A stretch of DNA of 64,000 bases, from positions 124,001 through 188,000 of the forward strand of contig NZ_JALMUV010000006.1 in NCBI RefSeq assembly GCF_023155275.1, read 5' to 3'. The DNA comes from Streptomyces rhizoryzae (GTDB lineage: Bacteria > Actinomycetota > Actinomycetes > Streptomycetales > Streptomycetaceae). Both the position numbers and the translations under genes were made by a program. Positions 9,184 through 16,557 of the stretch are shown here, piece after piece (positions within the stretch are counted from its first letter, which is position 1; the number at the start of each line of letters is the position of its first letter). Under the pieces are notes generated by a model. The model saw only the letters and a list, made by a program, of their open reading frames with translations. It was not told where the DNA came from and ran no database searches.

Positions 9184-9314
9184 GCCCCGCGCTCCCGCCG
9201 CCCGCACGTCCATCTGCCGAGATGCCCTTCTTGCCATACGGGACGCCGCGCGTTTAACTCGGGTGACGGCGCGGGCCTGGGGCGATCTTCGCTCCCCAAC
9301 ACGGCGGGGGATCC

Positions 9315-10076
9315 ATGGACTTGGACATCGACGGCAAAGTCTTCCTCATCACCGGCGGGACCAAGGGGCTGGGGCTGGCCGCCGCCAAGGCCCTGGTCGC
9401 CGAAGGCGCCCGGGTCGTGATCTCCTCGCGCAGCCAGGACACGGTGGATGAGGCCGTCGCGGCGCTGGGCGGTCCCGACCACGCCCTGGGAACGGCCGCC
9501 GACAACGCCGACCCGCAGGCCGCCGAACGCCTGGTGGCCGGCGCCCTGGAACGGTTCGGACGCCTGGACGGCGTGCTGATCAGCGTGGGCGGGCCGCCCA
9601 CCGGCCCGATCACCACCATCACCGACGACCAATGGCGGGACTCCTTCGAGTCGGTCTTCCTCGGCGCCCTGCGCTTCGCCCGCACCGCCGCCCCCGTACT
9701 CCCCTCCGGCGGATCGATCGGCTTCGTCCTGTCGTTGTCCGTGAAGTCCCCCTGGCCGAACATGAGCGTGTCCAACGGTCTGCGCCCGGGGCTCGCCATG
9801 GCCGCCAAAACCCTGGCCGACGAGTTGGGGCCACGCGGTATCAGGGTCAACGGCTTCGTCGTCGGCTCGATCGCGACCGACCGCCTCAGGGGCCTGGAGC
9901 AGGCCACCGGCGACCCGGAGCGGACGCGCGCCGAACGCACGGCCGACATCCCGTTGCGACGGTACGGCACACCCGAGGAGTTCGGCCGCATGGCCGCCGT
10001 CATCCTCTCGCCCACCGCGTCCTACATCACCGGCGCGATGATCCACATCGACGGCGGCGCCCTCCGCACCCTGTGA
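9315..10076 (+). CDS. SDR-family protein lacking the catalytic Tyr and Lys
   Basis: A 253-residue classical-length short-chain dehydrogenase. The cofactor loop TGGTKGLG (13-20) and the C-terminal ITGAMIHIDGG signature are intact, but where the YxxxK catalytic pair should be the sequence reads Met150-S-V-S-Asn154, and the NNAG motif is replaced by SVGG. I recall a subfamily of actinobacterial SDRs with SNGLRP or similar at this point, so this is probably a defined non-canonical branch rather than decay. Function is unknown; it may bind nucleotide without acting as a standard carbonyl reductase. The gene stands alone, with a terminator just downstream. Confidence 0.75.
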   Translation: MDLDIDGKVFLITGGTKGLGLAAAKALVAEGARVVISSRSQDTVDEAVAALGGPDHALGTAADNADPQAAERLVAGALERFGRLDGVLISVGGPPTGPITTITDDQWRDSFESVFLGALRFARTAAPVLPSGGSIGFVLSLSVKSPWPNMSVSNGLRPGLAMAAKTLADELGPRGIRVNGFVVGSIATDRLRGLEQATGDPERTRAERTADIPLRRYGTPEEFGRMAAVILSPTASYITGAMIHIDGGALRTL

Positions 10077-10085
10077 CACCAACGA

Positions 10086-10119
10086 GGCCCGCCACCCCAG
10101 AAGCGAGGAGCGGCGGGCC
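10086..10119. terminator. Bidirectional terminator between convergent genes
   Basis: An 8-bp perfect stem (GGCCCGCC at 10086-10093 with GGCGGGCC at 10112-10119) and an 18-nt loop lie between the convergent SDR and DUF397 genes, so it can serve both. Confidence 0.5.
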
Positions 10120-10137
10120 CTGCCGTGCGCGGCTGCG

Positions 10138-10335
10138 TCAGCCGCGTTCCTTGGCGAACTGCACCAGGCCGGCGAATGCCTGCGGGGTGAGGGTGAGCAC
10201 GGGCCCGCCGGGGTTCTTGCTGTCCCGGACCAGGACCTCCCCGACGCGTCGGGCGTGCTCCGGAGCCCATTCGATGCAGGCCCCGCCGTTGTTGCTGTAC
10301 GAGGACGTGATCCAGCGAGGGGAGTCGGTTGTCAC
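10138..10335 (-). CDS. DUF397 small protein paired with XRE regulator
   Basis: A 65-residue DUF397 protein with the family pattern W-x-(T/S)SYSNN near the start, a central Cys, and VLVRDSKNPGGPVL followed by LTPQAFAGLVQF. The GTG start overlaps the TGA stop of the upstream XRE gene by four bases, so the two are translationally coupled. Such XRE/DUF397 pairs are abundant in Streptomyces (the WhiJ/AbaA-type groups) and are thought to act together in developmental or antibiotic control. The specific target is unknown. Confidence 0.85.
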   Translation of the reverse strand: MTTDSPRWITSSYSNNGGACIEWAPEHARRVGEVLVRDSKNPGGPVLTLTPQAFAGLVQFAKERG

Positions 10336-11171
10336 GGGGTGCCCTTTCGTAGCTCTTGAACCATGGCCACAGACGCGGCCTGAGGGAGCGCCTCGGCTTG
10401 CATCTGATGGTATGCCGTCAAGAGAGGCAGAACGGAGGAGCTGTCCCGCTCCAGGTGCCCTCGCTGTGCCGACTCGGCGTAGGACAAGAGTGAGCGATCC
10501 GACAGTGTCAGTACGTACAACGGCAAGTCGAATGGACGATGCTCCCCCATGCTGTAGGGCGCGATCTGGAACACGGTGTTCGGCAGTTGGGCGAACTCCA
10601 GCAGGCGCTCGAACTGCGCGTCCATGACCTGGCAACTGCCGATGGGGCGTCGGACGCAGCTCTCGTCCAGCACGGCGAAGACCAGCGGGGGGCGCGGCCG
10701 AGCCAGCACAGCTTGGCGTTCGACGACGATCGACACGCGTTCGTCCGCCTGTTCAGGGGTGATCGCGCCGCGCTTGACCGCGCTTTGGGCGAGGATCGAT
10801 GCGTATTCCGGCGTCTGCAAGAGCCCTGGGATTACGCCGACTTCGTACAGACGGATTTCTGCGGCCTTCGCCTCAGCAGCCTTGTACTCCGGAAACCCTT
10901 CCAGCAGGCTGCCGTTCCGGATCTCGCCCCATGCGCGCTCGAACGAGTCTGTGGTGCCGGCGAGTCCGAGGGCTGTGTCTAACGCCCGCGAGAAACGGCG
11001 AGTTGGCGGTTTGCATCCAGTTTCGACAGCCGAGATGTGCCTCCCCGAGTAGCCCACCCGCTCGGCCAACTGGTCCTGAGTCCAGTCGCGTGCCTCCCGC
11101 AAGCTGCGCAGACGGGCCCCGTAGGCAGCCTGGGGTGAGGCATCGGGGTTCAGCTCCTTCAGGTTTACCAA
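10332..11171 (-). CDS. XRE-family transcriptional regulator with DUF5753 domain
   Basis: A 279-residue protein with an N-terminal helix-turn-helix (about residues 15-70; WTQDQLAERVGYSGRHISAVE) and the long C-terminal DUF5753 ligand-binding-like domain characteristic of WhiJ-type regulators. The start is a TTG at 11171, chosen because CGGAGG sits five bases upstream and no ATG or GTG there has a ribosome-binding site. It heads a two-gene operon with DUF397 and is divergent from two small Cys-containing protein genes, whose shared 93-bp spacer probably contains its operator. The GC content is lower than in neighbouring genes. Confidence 0.85.
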   Translation of the reverse strand: MVNLKELNPDASPQAAYGARLRSLREARDWTQDQLAERVGYSGRHISAVETGCKPPTRRFSRALDTALGLAGTTDSFERAWGEIRNGSLLEGFPEYKAAEAKAAEIRLYEVGVIPGLLQTPEYASILAQSAVKRGAITPEQADERVSIVVERQAVLARPRPPLVFAVLDESCVRRPIGSCQVMDAQFERLLEFAQLPNTVFQIAPYSMGEHRPFDLPLYVLTLSDRSLLSYAESAQRGHLERDSSSVLPLLTAYHQMQAEALPQAASVAMVQELRKGTP

Positions 11172-11264
11172 TGTGTCCTCCGTTTCTGGAACGTTGAAGA
11201 CCCTCCGGCTCCAGGGCCACGCTGTGCCACACGGTAGTGCTCCTGCTACGGAGAGGAGTGGGGT

Positions 11265-11498
11265 ATGCCCCCTCGTCCCCCCATCGCTCGAACCGGACCG
11301 GCCGACGCGGCAGTTGCCCGCGTTCCGCTGGACGCCCCGATTCGGCTCGCCCCCGTCCCGTACCCCGTCTGCCGGATCTGCGTGGCGGCGGCGAAGTGTG
11401 CCAAGGCCAGCAGCGTTCCGGCGACGAAGGCGCGGTTCTACCGGATCATCGCGCAGCACCCCCACCGGAGGGCGGGGGAGGCTCAATGTGTCGCATGA
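11265..11498 (+). CDS. Small Cys-containing protein beside XRE/DUF397 pair
   Basis: A 77-residue protein of unrecognised function with Cys36-x-x-Cys39 and Cys45 in a C-R-I-C-x5-C arrangement that could bind a metal, and a basic C-terminal segment (KARFYRIIAQHPH). GAGAGGAG precedes the ATG. It is divergent from the XRE regulator and overlaps the next small gene by 13 bases, which suggests coupling. Similar small genes commonly accompany XRE/DUF397 pairs in Streptomyces, to my memory. It is a plausible coding sequence by context and ribosome-binding site. Confidence 0.6.
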   Translation: MPPRPPIARTGPADAAVARVPLDAPIRLAPVPYPVCRICVAAAKCAKASSVPATKARFYRIIAQHPHRRAGEAQCVA

Positions 11499-11674
11499 GC
11501 CGACCGGTTCACCTGCCGGACCCGGGAGTGAGGTCCGAGCCCGGTCCCGCTGCCGGGTGCGATGTGTGCGGGGCCCTGGCGGCTCAGCGCGAAAGGGCCC
11601 GGTCCGTCGGAGACCTCTCGAAGGTGATCGACTGCAACGTGGAGATGCGTCGTCATCCGCACGCGCTGAAATGA
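11486..11674 (+). CDS. Small CxxC protein (XRE/DUF397-associated)
   Basis: A 62-residue protein with C25-D-V-C28 and a C-terminal DCNVEMRRHPH segment. This CDVCxAL...DCNVExRRHPH pattern is recurrent in small Streptomyces proteins next to XRE regulators, which supports the call. GGGGGAGG lies just before the ATG. An internal ATG at 11495 is an alternative start. It may be a zinc-knuckle accessory factor of the neighbouring regulator; no function is established. Confidence 0.65.
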   Translation: MCRMSRPVHLPDPGVRSEPGPAAGCDVCGALAAQRERARSVGDLSKVIDCNVEMRRHPHALK

Positions 11675-11984
11675 GTCAGCAGAAGTGAGCTGCCGGCCGC
11701 CATATCCGCCAGCTCAGCCAATTCGCGGGATGAAGTTTCGATTTCCAGGAACGGATGACCCTCCGGCCCCTGGGGAATGCCGCGAAAGAGCGCACTCCCG
11801 AAGTGCGGCCGAAATTTACTGGACTCCGCCCACGCGGACTGACCTCGGGATTTTTTCCTGAGCTTCTGCCGGGTCTCGGGGCGGGTAGGGCCCGCGCGTA
11901 TGTCTTCGATGGGGCAGGAGGCGGGACGGTAAGCGCAAGGCGGTTCGGGGACGGACCTCGAACTCGTGAGGCGAGGAGGCTTGT
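11675..11984 (+). other. 310-bp gene-free spacer upstream of the peptide gene
   Basis: No supported gene is seen on either strand. It contains a T-run (around 11850) and is less GC-rich than its surroundings. It should include the promoter of the small peptide gene that starts at 11985, but no clear -35/-10 pair was identified. Confidence 0.4.
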
Positions 11985-12104
11985 ATGTCTCTCAAGGAAG
12001 CACTCCGGCGGATGGCCGCCGGGCGCGGTGGTGAAGAGGACGATGGCGGAGAGCCGAACCCTCCCACCGGTGACAGCGACGACGGGCGCGACTACTACGG
12101 CTGA
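11985..12104 (+). CDS. 39-residue peptide, candidate precursor for the adjacent kinase
   Basis: A short gene with a near-perfect ribosome-binding site (AGGAGG, five bases before the ATG). The product has a basic amphipathic N-terminal half (MSLKEALRRMAAGRG) and a highly acidic, Gly/Pro-rich C-terminal half ending TGDSDDGRDYYG. There is no Cys. Hydroxyl side chains are confined to Ser2, Thr28, Ser31, Tyr37 and Tyr38. It is followed by a hairpin and then a kinase-like gene, the usual layout of a modified-peptide precursor and its maturation enzyme. I do not recognise the peptide family. Coding status rests on the ribosome-binding site, composition and context. Confidence 0.6.
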   Translation: MSLKEALRRMAAGRGGEEDDGGEPNPPTGDSDDGRDYYG

Positions 12105-12128
12105 GCACCGGTAGTCTGCTGCCACCTC

Positions 12129-12160
12129 GGGCCGGCCCTCGATTCTCCCGGGGTCGGCCC
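12129..12160 (+). terminator. Hairpin (attenuator) between peptide and kinase genes
   Basis: A 10-bp stem with one G-U pair (12129-12138 with 12151-12160) and a 12-nt loop lies between the peptide stop and the kinase start. It would partly terminate transcription and leave the short peptide mRNA in excess over the kinase. Confidence 0.6.
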
Positions 12161-12176
12161 TGCTCGCTGAGAGGAC

Positions 12177-13016
12177 ATGGCGATGCCCGGGAAAGGCCCG
12201 TACGAAATTCCCGCTCGTGTGCACAGCGTGCTGCTGCCGCAGTCCACACGTCTTGTCCTGGACCGGCGAGGTTCTACGGTCTGGGACGTGCAGACGTCCG
12301 AGGGGCGTTACGCGGTGAAGCTGGGGTACCCGACTCCGGTTCATGAGTGGACGGCAGCGGCTCCGGCGCGGGAAGCGGCAATTCTGCGACAGCTCGCGCA
12401 AAAGGACAACATCTACTCCGGGGAATGGTCGGAGGGCACCTGGAGCGCTCAGCCCTGGCACGACGGCTCGTCACTGTTCGAACTATGGCGGCCGGGCCGA
12501 CACCATTCGTACCCCCGAGAACCCAGCAGGGGCCAGGCGCTTGCGTGCGCTACCGCTCTGGCTGATCTTCACGCAGCCGGATGGGCCCATGGTGACGTGC
12601 AGCCCAACCATTTCCTCATCAGGCCCGATGGGGCCTCGCTCATCGACCTCGCCCTGGCCCATGGTGGCGAGGTGCCCGAGGCGTACGACTTTCCCTATCG
12701 GGGCTGTCTGGTGCACTACGAAGCCCCTGAGATTTCGCACAGCATTCTCGCCGAGGGCATGGCAGTGCCCACCATGGCGGCAGATGTATACGGGCTCGGA
12801 GCCTCGTGGTTCCTCTCTGCTACTGGCTGGAGGCATGTGTCCTACCCTGACGATGCGGACCGAAAGGACCAGCGCCGCGCCATCGTGGACAAACCGCACC
12901 GGCCGATCAACGTACCCGGGCCACTGGGTGAGGTCATCGAGGAGATGATGCGTCGCACCTCTGCTGATCGGCCGACCGCGGCCGAGGTGTGTGCAGCAAT
13001 CCGCGACATGCTCTGA
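12177..13016 (+). CDS. Atypical protein kinase-like protein
   Basis: A 279-residue single-domain protein-kinase fold with no membrane segment. Lys48 (YAVKLGY) matches the ATP-anchoring lysine, Glu66 is a possible salt-bridge partner, His138-Gly-Asp140 replaces HRD, Asp157-Leu-Ala replaces DFG, and Ala-Pro-Glu 183-185 is the APE motif. The metal-binding Asn expected five residues after Asp140 is His145 (QPNHFLI), so activity may be unusual. The start may be 12177 or 12183; the latter gives better spacing from GAGAGG. It follows the 39-residue peptide gene by 72 bp, including the hairpin. The fold is clear; the substrate is unknown and the peptide is the obvious candidate. Confidence 0.75.
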   Translation: MAMPGKGPYEIPARVHSVLLPQSTRLVLDRRGSTVWDVQTSEGRYAVKLGYPTPVHEWTAAAPAREAAILRQLAQKDNIYSGEWSEGTWSAQPWHDGSSLFELWRPGRHHSYPREPSRGQALACATALADLHAAGWAHGDVQPNHFLIRPDGASLIDLALAHGGEVPEAYDFPYRGCLVHYEAPEISHSILAEGMAVPTMAADVYGLGASWFLSATGWRHVSYPDDADRKDQRRAIVDKPHRPINVPGPLGEVIEEMMRRTSADRPTAAEVCAAIRDML

Positions 13017-13026
13017 GCGGCTCTGC

Positions 13027-13053
13027 TTCCGCATGCCGTCCGATGATGCGGAA
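13027..13053 (+). terminator. Terminator after the kinase-like gene
   Basis: TTCCGCAT (13027-13034) pairs with ATGCGGAA (13046-13053) across an 11-nt loop, ten bases after the kinase stop codon. The converging hydrolase gene ends at 13097, so it may work in both directions. Confidence 0.5.
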
Positions 13054-13096
13054 TCGGCGGAAAGCGCGGGGTGCGGGACTTCGGGGCGGCGCCGGG

Positions 13097-13945
13097 TCAG
13101 CTCCAGAATTCCCGCAGGGCGGCGTTGACGGCGGCGGGTTCCTGGGTGTGCGGGTAGTAGCCGGGGACACGGAGGAGGCGGGCGCCGAGGGATTCCGTGA
13201 GGGACTCGGCCACCGCGATGAGGGGGAGCCCCACGTGCTCGCGGTACGCGGCCGGTGCCTCCTCCCACGTCCCGCAGATCACCAGAACGGGCAGGGCGGC
13301 GTCCCGGATGGCCGCCAGCGGGATCTTCGCCTCCCAGATGGGCCGCTCGCGCATGGACGTGGCGACGGCCCGGAGCCGGCGCGGCGTGGGCTCGGGCATC
13401 GTCATCCCCAGCCCCTCGGTGGACGCCCGCAGGTACTGCTCGGGCGTGACGCCGTCCGGGATGCCCGGGGCGCCGTCGCGTACCCGGTCGAGCAGGCCGG
13501 CGACGACCGGATGGTGCGCGGCGGCGGTGAAGGCGGAGGGCTGGACGAGGGTGAGGCTGCGGACGAGGCCGGGGTGGCGCGCGGCGGCGAGGAGCGCGGC
13601 GACGGCGCCGTTCCCGTGGCCCACGAGGTGGGCGCCGCCGGGACCCGCGGCCAGGGTGCCGTCGCCGAGGATCTCCGCCACGTCGTCGGCGTCGGTGGCG
13701 AAGTCGCTGCGCGGGGTGTCCGGGCTGTCGCCGTAACCGCGGCGGTCCATCAGGAGCAGCCGCCGGGTGTCCGCGAGAGGCCGCTGCCCGGCGAACCCGT
13801 ACACGGAGTCGCTGCCCCAGGTGAAGATGTTGTGGACGAAGAGGGCGGGGGCGGCGGTGTCCACCGGGGCGCCCGGAGCCGCCGGGGCCCGGCCTTCTCC
13901 GACCCGGTCGCGGTCGTCCCACACGGTCACGTGTACGGCTGCCAT
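13097..13945 (-). CDS. Alpha/beta-hydrolase-fold protein lacking the nucleophile
   Basis: A 282-residue protein with a clear alpha/beta-hydrolase order: strand and oxyanion region (FVHNIFTWG), DRRGYGDSPD, and the nucleophile elbow. The elbow reads Gly109-His-Gly111-Asn-Gly113, so the Ser/Asp/Cys nucleophile is glycine. The usual catalytic His near the C-terminus also appears lost: PGYYPH has Tyr263/Tyr264 where a GH is normal, though His266 remains nearby. It may be a binding protein or use another chemistry, or it could be a recently inactivated enzyme. It is a single gene, convergent with the kinase-like gene. Confidence 0.75.
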   Translation of the reverse strand: MAAVHVTVWDDRDRVGEGRAPAAPGAPVDTAAPALFVHNIFTWGSDSVYGFAGQRPLADTRRLLLMDRRGYGDSPDTPRSDFATDADDVAEILGDGTLAAGPGGAHLVGHGNGAVAALLAAARHPGLVRSLTLVQPSAFTAAAHHPVVAGLLDRVRDGAPGIPDGVTPEQYLRASTEGLGMTMPEPTPRRLRAVATSMRERPIWEAKIPLAAIRDAALPVLVICGTWEEAPAAYREHVGLPLIAVAESLTESLGARLLRVPGYYPHTQEPAAVNAALREFWS

Positions 13946-14093
13946 GGGGCATCCTCCCGGGGCTGGGGAACGTCAACTCAGAGGAGGATATGCCGCGTTC
14001 GGCCGTATGGGTCGCCTCGGCCGCCCCGGCCGGCGTCCGGGGAGCGGCGGGGGTGCCGGGCCCCCGGTCGGGCCCCGCCCGGTCCCGCCCCGG

Positions 14094-15554
14094 TCAGGCG
14101 GGTGGCGGCGGCAGCACCCGCAGCAACGCCTCCAGGACCGCGGAGAAGGCGTGGTCCGGGGGGCGGCCGTAGGCGATCACCAGGGCGTCGCGGGGCGGGG
14201 TGGCGGCTGCCGGGTCGGTGAACCGGGACAGGCCGTGGACGGCCAGGCCCTGCCAGAGCGCGGCCTGGACGACGGAGTGTTCGGTGCCCTCGGGGAGTTC
14301 CAGCACCGCGTGCAGTCCCGCGGCGATGCCCGAGACCCGTACGTGCGGGGCGTGTTCGGCCAGCGCGACCACCAGCTGGTCGCGGCGGCGGCGGTAGCGC
14401 AGCCGCATACCGCGCAGGTGGCGGTCGTACGCGCCGCAGGACAGGAACTCCGCCAGGGTGAGCTGGTCCAGCATGCCGGACTGCCACTCACCGGCGGACT
14501 TGACGGCCAGCACGCGGTCGAGCAGGCGGTCCGGGACGACCATCCACGCCAGCCGCAGCGCCGGGGCCAGGCTCTTGCTGGCGGTGCCGAGGTGGACGAC
14601 GTGATCGGGGTCGAGGCCCTGGAGGGCGCCGACCGGCTGGCGGTCGTAGCGCAGCTCGCCGTCGTAGTCGTCCTCCAGGACGTAACCCCCGGTGGCGCGC
14701 GCCCAGTTGACGGCTGCGGCCCGGCGGTCGGGGTGCAGCGGGGCGCCGGTGGGGAACTGGTGGGCGGGGGTGAGCAGCACCGCGCGCAGCGCGGAGTGGC
14801 CGGCCAGTCCGCCGGTGTCCGCGCCGTCCGCGTCCACCGGGAGCGGAACGGTGCCGAGTCCGGCGCGGGCGATCACGTCGCGGTGGAAGTGCAGGCCGTA
14901 CGCCTCGGTGGCGACCCGGCCGGGGGCGCCGCCGCGCGGCCGCAGCGCCCGGCACAGGAGGGAGAGCGCCTGCATGAAGCCGGCGCAGACCACGATCCGC
15001 TCCGGGTCGGCCCGGACGCCGCGGGCCCGGGCGAGGTAGTCGGCGAGCACCGCGCGCAGCTCCGGGCGGCCGGCCGGCGGACCGTAGCCGAACGCCTCGC
15101 TGGGCGCGGCGGTCAGCGCCCGCCGGGCCGCCGCCAGCCAGGCGGTGCGCGGGAAGGACGACACGTCCGGGGTGCCGGGGGTGAGGTCGAAGCGGGGCGG
15201 GGCGGCGGCCGGGGACGGCGGGCCCGGACGGTGCCGGGGCGCCGCGGTGCCGGCCCGCGGCAGGACCCGTTCGGCCACCTCGGTGCCGGAGCCCTGGCGG
15301 GCGCGCAGCCAGCCCTCGGCGACCAGCTCGGCATAGGCGTCGGCGACGGTGTTGCGGGCGATGCCCAGGTCGGCGGCGAGCGAGCGGGAGGACGGCAGCC
15401 GGGTGCCCGGGGCCAGCCGGCCGGAGCGGACCGCCGTCCGCAGCGCGGTCATCAGCGACGCCCGCAGCCCGCCCGCGCCGCTCCGGTCCCGGTGCAGGTC
15501 CGGATGCAGGTCCAGATGCAGGTCCAGCCCGGAAGTGGCCCGCGATTTCTCCAT
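14094..15554 (-). CDS. MocR/PdxR-type GntR regulator with aminotransferase domain
   Basis: A 486-residue fusion of a GntR winged helix (about 28-90; LPSSRSLAADLGIARNTVADAYAEL) and a fold-type I aminotransferase domain. The PLP-binding Lys327 lies in GTASKSLAPALRLAW and EDDYDGELRYDR precedes it. Such regulators sense PLP or an amino compound. It is divergent, across 47 bp, from the AhpD-like/lyase operon, which is the likely target along with its own gene. The N-terminus carries a DLHLDLHPDLHRD run encoded by three 12-bp direct repeats (15491-15526). The start at 15554 is the most likely; no strong ribosome-binding site distinguishes it. Confidence 0.85.
   Translation of the reverse strand: MEKSRATSGLDLHLDLHPDLHRDRSGAGGLRASLMTALRTAVRSGRLAPGTRLPSSRSLAADLGIARNTVADAYAELVAEGWLRARQGSGTEVAERVLPRAGTAAPRHRPGPPSPAAAPPRFDLTPGTPDVSSFPRTAWLAAARRALTAAPSEAFGYGPPAGRPELRAVLADYLARARGVRADPERIVVCAGFMQALSLLCRALRPRGGAPGRVATEAYGLHFHRDVIARAGLGTVPLPVDADGADTGGLAGHSALRAVLLTPAHQFPTGAPLHPDRRAAAVNWARATGGYVLEDDYDGELRYDRQPVGALQGLDPDHVVHLGTASKSLAPALRLAWMVVPDRLLDRVLAVKSAGEWQSGMLDQLTLAEFLSCGAYDRHLRGMRLRYRRRRDQLVVALAEHAPHVRVSGIAAGLHAVLELPEGTEHSVVQAALWQGLAVHGLSRFTDPAAATPPRDALVIAYGRPPDHAFSAVLEALLRVLPPPPA
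15491..15526. repeat. Three tandem 12-bp repeats inside the MocR gene
   Basis: Three consecutive copies of a 12-bp unit (GRTGCAGGTCCR on the plus strand) encode the DLH repeats near the N-terminus of the regulator. Copy number could vary between strains. Confidence 0.7.
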
Positions 15555-15601
15555 GGAAGTGGACCATACAGCTGCGCCACTCAGGCCGTAGCGTCGGGAG
15601 C

Positions 15602-16102
15602 ATGACGAACGATGCGACGAACGCGGCACAGGGGACAGCGGCCGCAGCCGGCCACGCCCACGGCCCCCGGATGCGCTGGGCCAAACTCGCCCCCGAGGTC
15701 TACAAGGCCATGATCGGGCTGGACGCGGCGGCCAAGAAGGGCCTCGACCCGACCCTGGTCGAACTGGTCAACGTCCGCGCCTCCCAGCTCAACAAGTGCG
15801 CCTTCTGCCTCCACATGCACACCGCGGACGCCCGCAAGGCCGGGGAGACCGAGGAGCGCCTCGCCCTCCTGCCCGCCTGGGAGGAGGCCGCCGGCTACTA
15901 CACCGAGCGGGAGCGGGCCGCGCTGGCCCTCACCGAGGCGATCACCGTCCTGACCGACGGTTTCGTCCCGGACGCGGTCTACGAGCGGGCCGCGGCGGTC
16001 TTCGAGGAGACCGAACTGGCCCAGCTGATCGCGTTGATCACCACCATCAACGCCTGGAACCGCTTCGGCGTGACCACCCGCCTCGCGCCGGGCCAGGGGT
16101 GA
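15602..16102 (+). CDS. AhpD-like carboxymuconolactone decarboxylase family protein
   Basis: A 166-residue CMD/AhpD-fold protein with the redox motif Cys66-x-x-Cys69 followed by HMH (71-73), typical of alkylhydroperoxidase-like members. TAGCGT at 15589-15594 lies seven bases before the ATG, so the mRNA is probably leaderless. It overlaps the next, paralogous gene. The divergent MocR regulator probably controls it. It likely works in peroxide or thiol chemistry; the substrate is unknown. Confidence 0.85.
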   Translation: MTNDATNAAQGTAAAAGHAHGPRMRWAKLAPEVYKAMIGLDAAAKKGLDPTLVELVNVRASQLNKCAFCLHMHTADARKAGETEERLALLPAWEEAAGYYTERERAALALTEAITVLTDGFVPDAVYERAAAVFEETELAQLIALITTINAWNRFGVTTRLAPGQG

Positions 16103-16107
16103 GCGCG

Positions 16108-16557
16108 ATGAGCCACCGCATGCGGTTCTGGAGCACCGTGCCCGCCTTCTACCAGGCGCAGCTGCGGCTGACGCAGGCGGCGAAGAAGGGGCTGGGCGAT
16201 CCGGTCCTGGGCGAGCTGGTGGTGCTGCGCGCCTCCCAGCTCAACGCGTGCGCGTTCTGCGTCGACATGCACGTCGCCAACCTCCGCGAGGCCGGCGTCG
16301 ACCAGCGGCGGATCGACCTGCTGCCGGTCTGGGAGGAGGCCGGCGGCCTCTACTCCGAGCGGGAGCGCGCCGCGCTGGCCTTCACCGAGGCGGTCACCGT
16401 GCTGACCGACGGCTTCGTCCCGGACGCGGTCTACGAACGGGCCGCCGCCCAGTTCACCGAGACCGAACTCGCCCACCTGCTGGCCGTCATCGTCGCCATC
16501 AACAACTGGAACCGCGCCAACGTCACCGTCCGCCAGCCCCCCGGGGAGGAGCTGTGA
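16108..16557 (+). CDS. Second AhpD-like protein (tandem paralogue)
   Basis: A 149-residue CMD/AhpD-family protein with Cys48-x-x-Cys51 and His55. It is clearly paralogous to the preceding gene: both contain LRASQLN or VRASQLN before CAFC, and TVLTDGFVPDAVYERAA. The tandem arrangement suggests local duplication. The ATG at 16108 has AGGGGTGA upstream; a GTG at 16099 overlapping the previous stop is the alternative. Its stop overlaps the start of the following lyase gene, so all three genes are coupled. Confidence 0.85.
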   Translation: MSHRMRFWSTVPAFYQAQLRLTQAAKKGLGDPVLGELVVLRASQLNACAFCVDMHVANLREAGVDQRRIDLLPVWEEAGGLYSERERAALAFTEAVTVLTDGFVPDAVYERAAAQFTETELAHLLAVIVAINNWNRANVTVRQPPGEEL

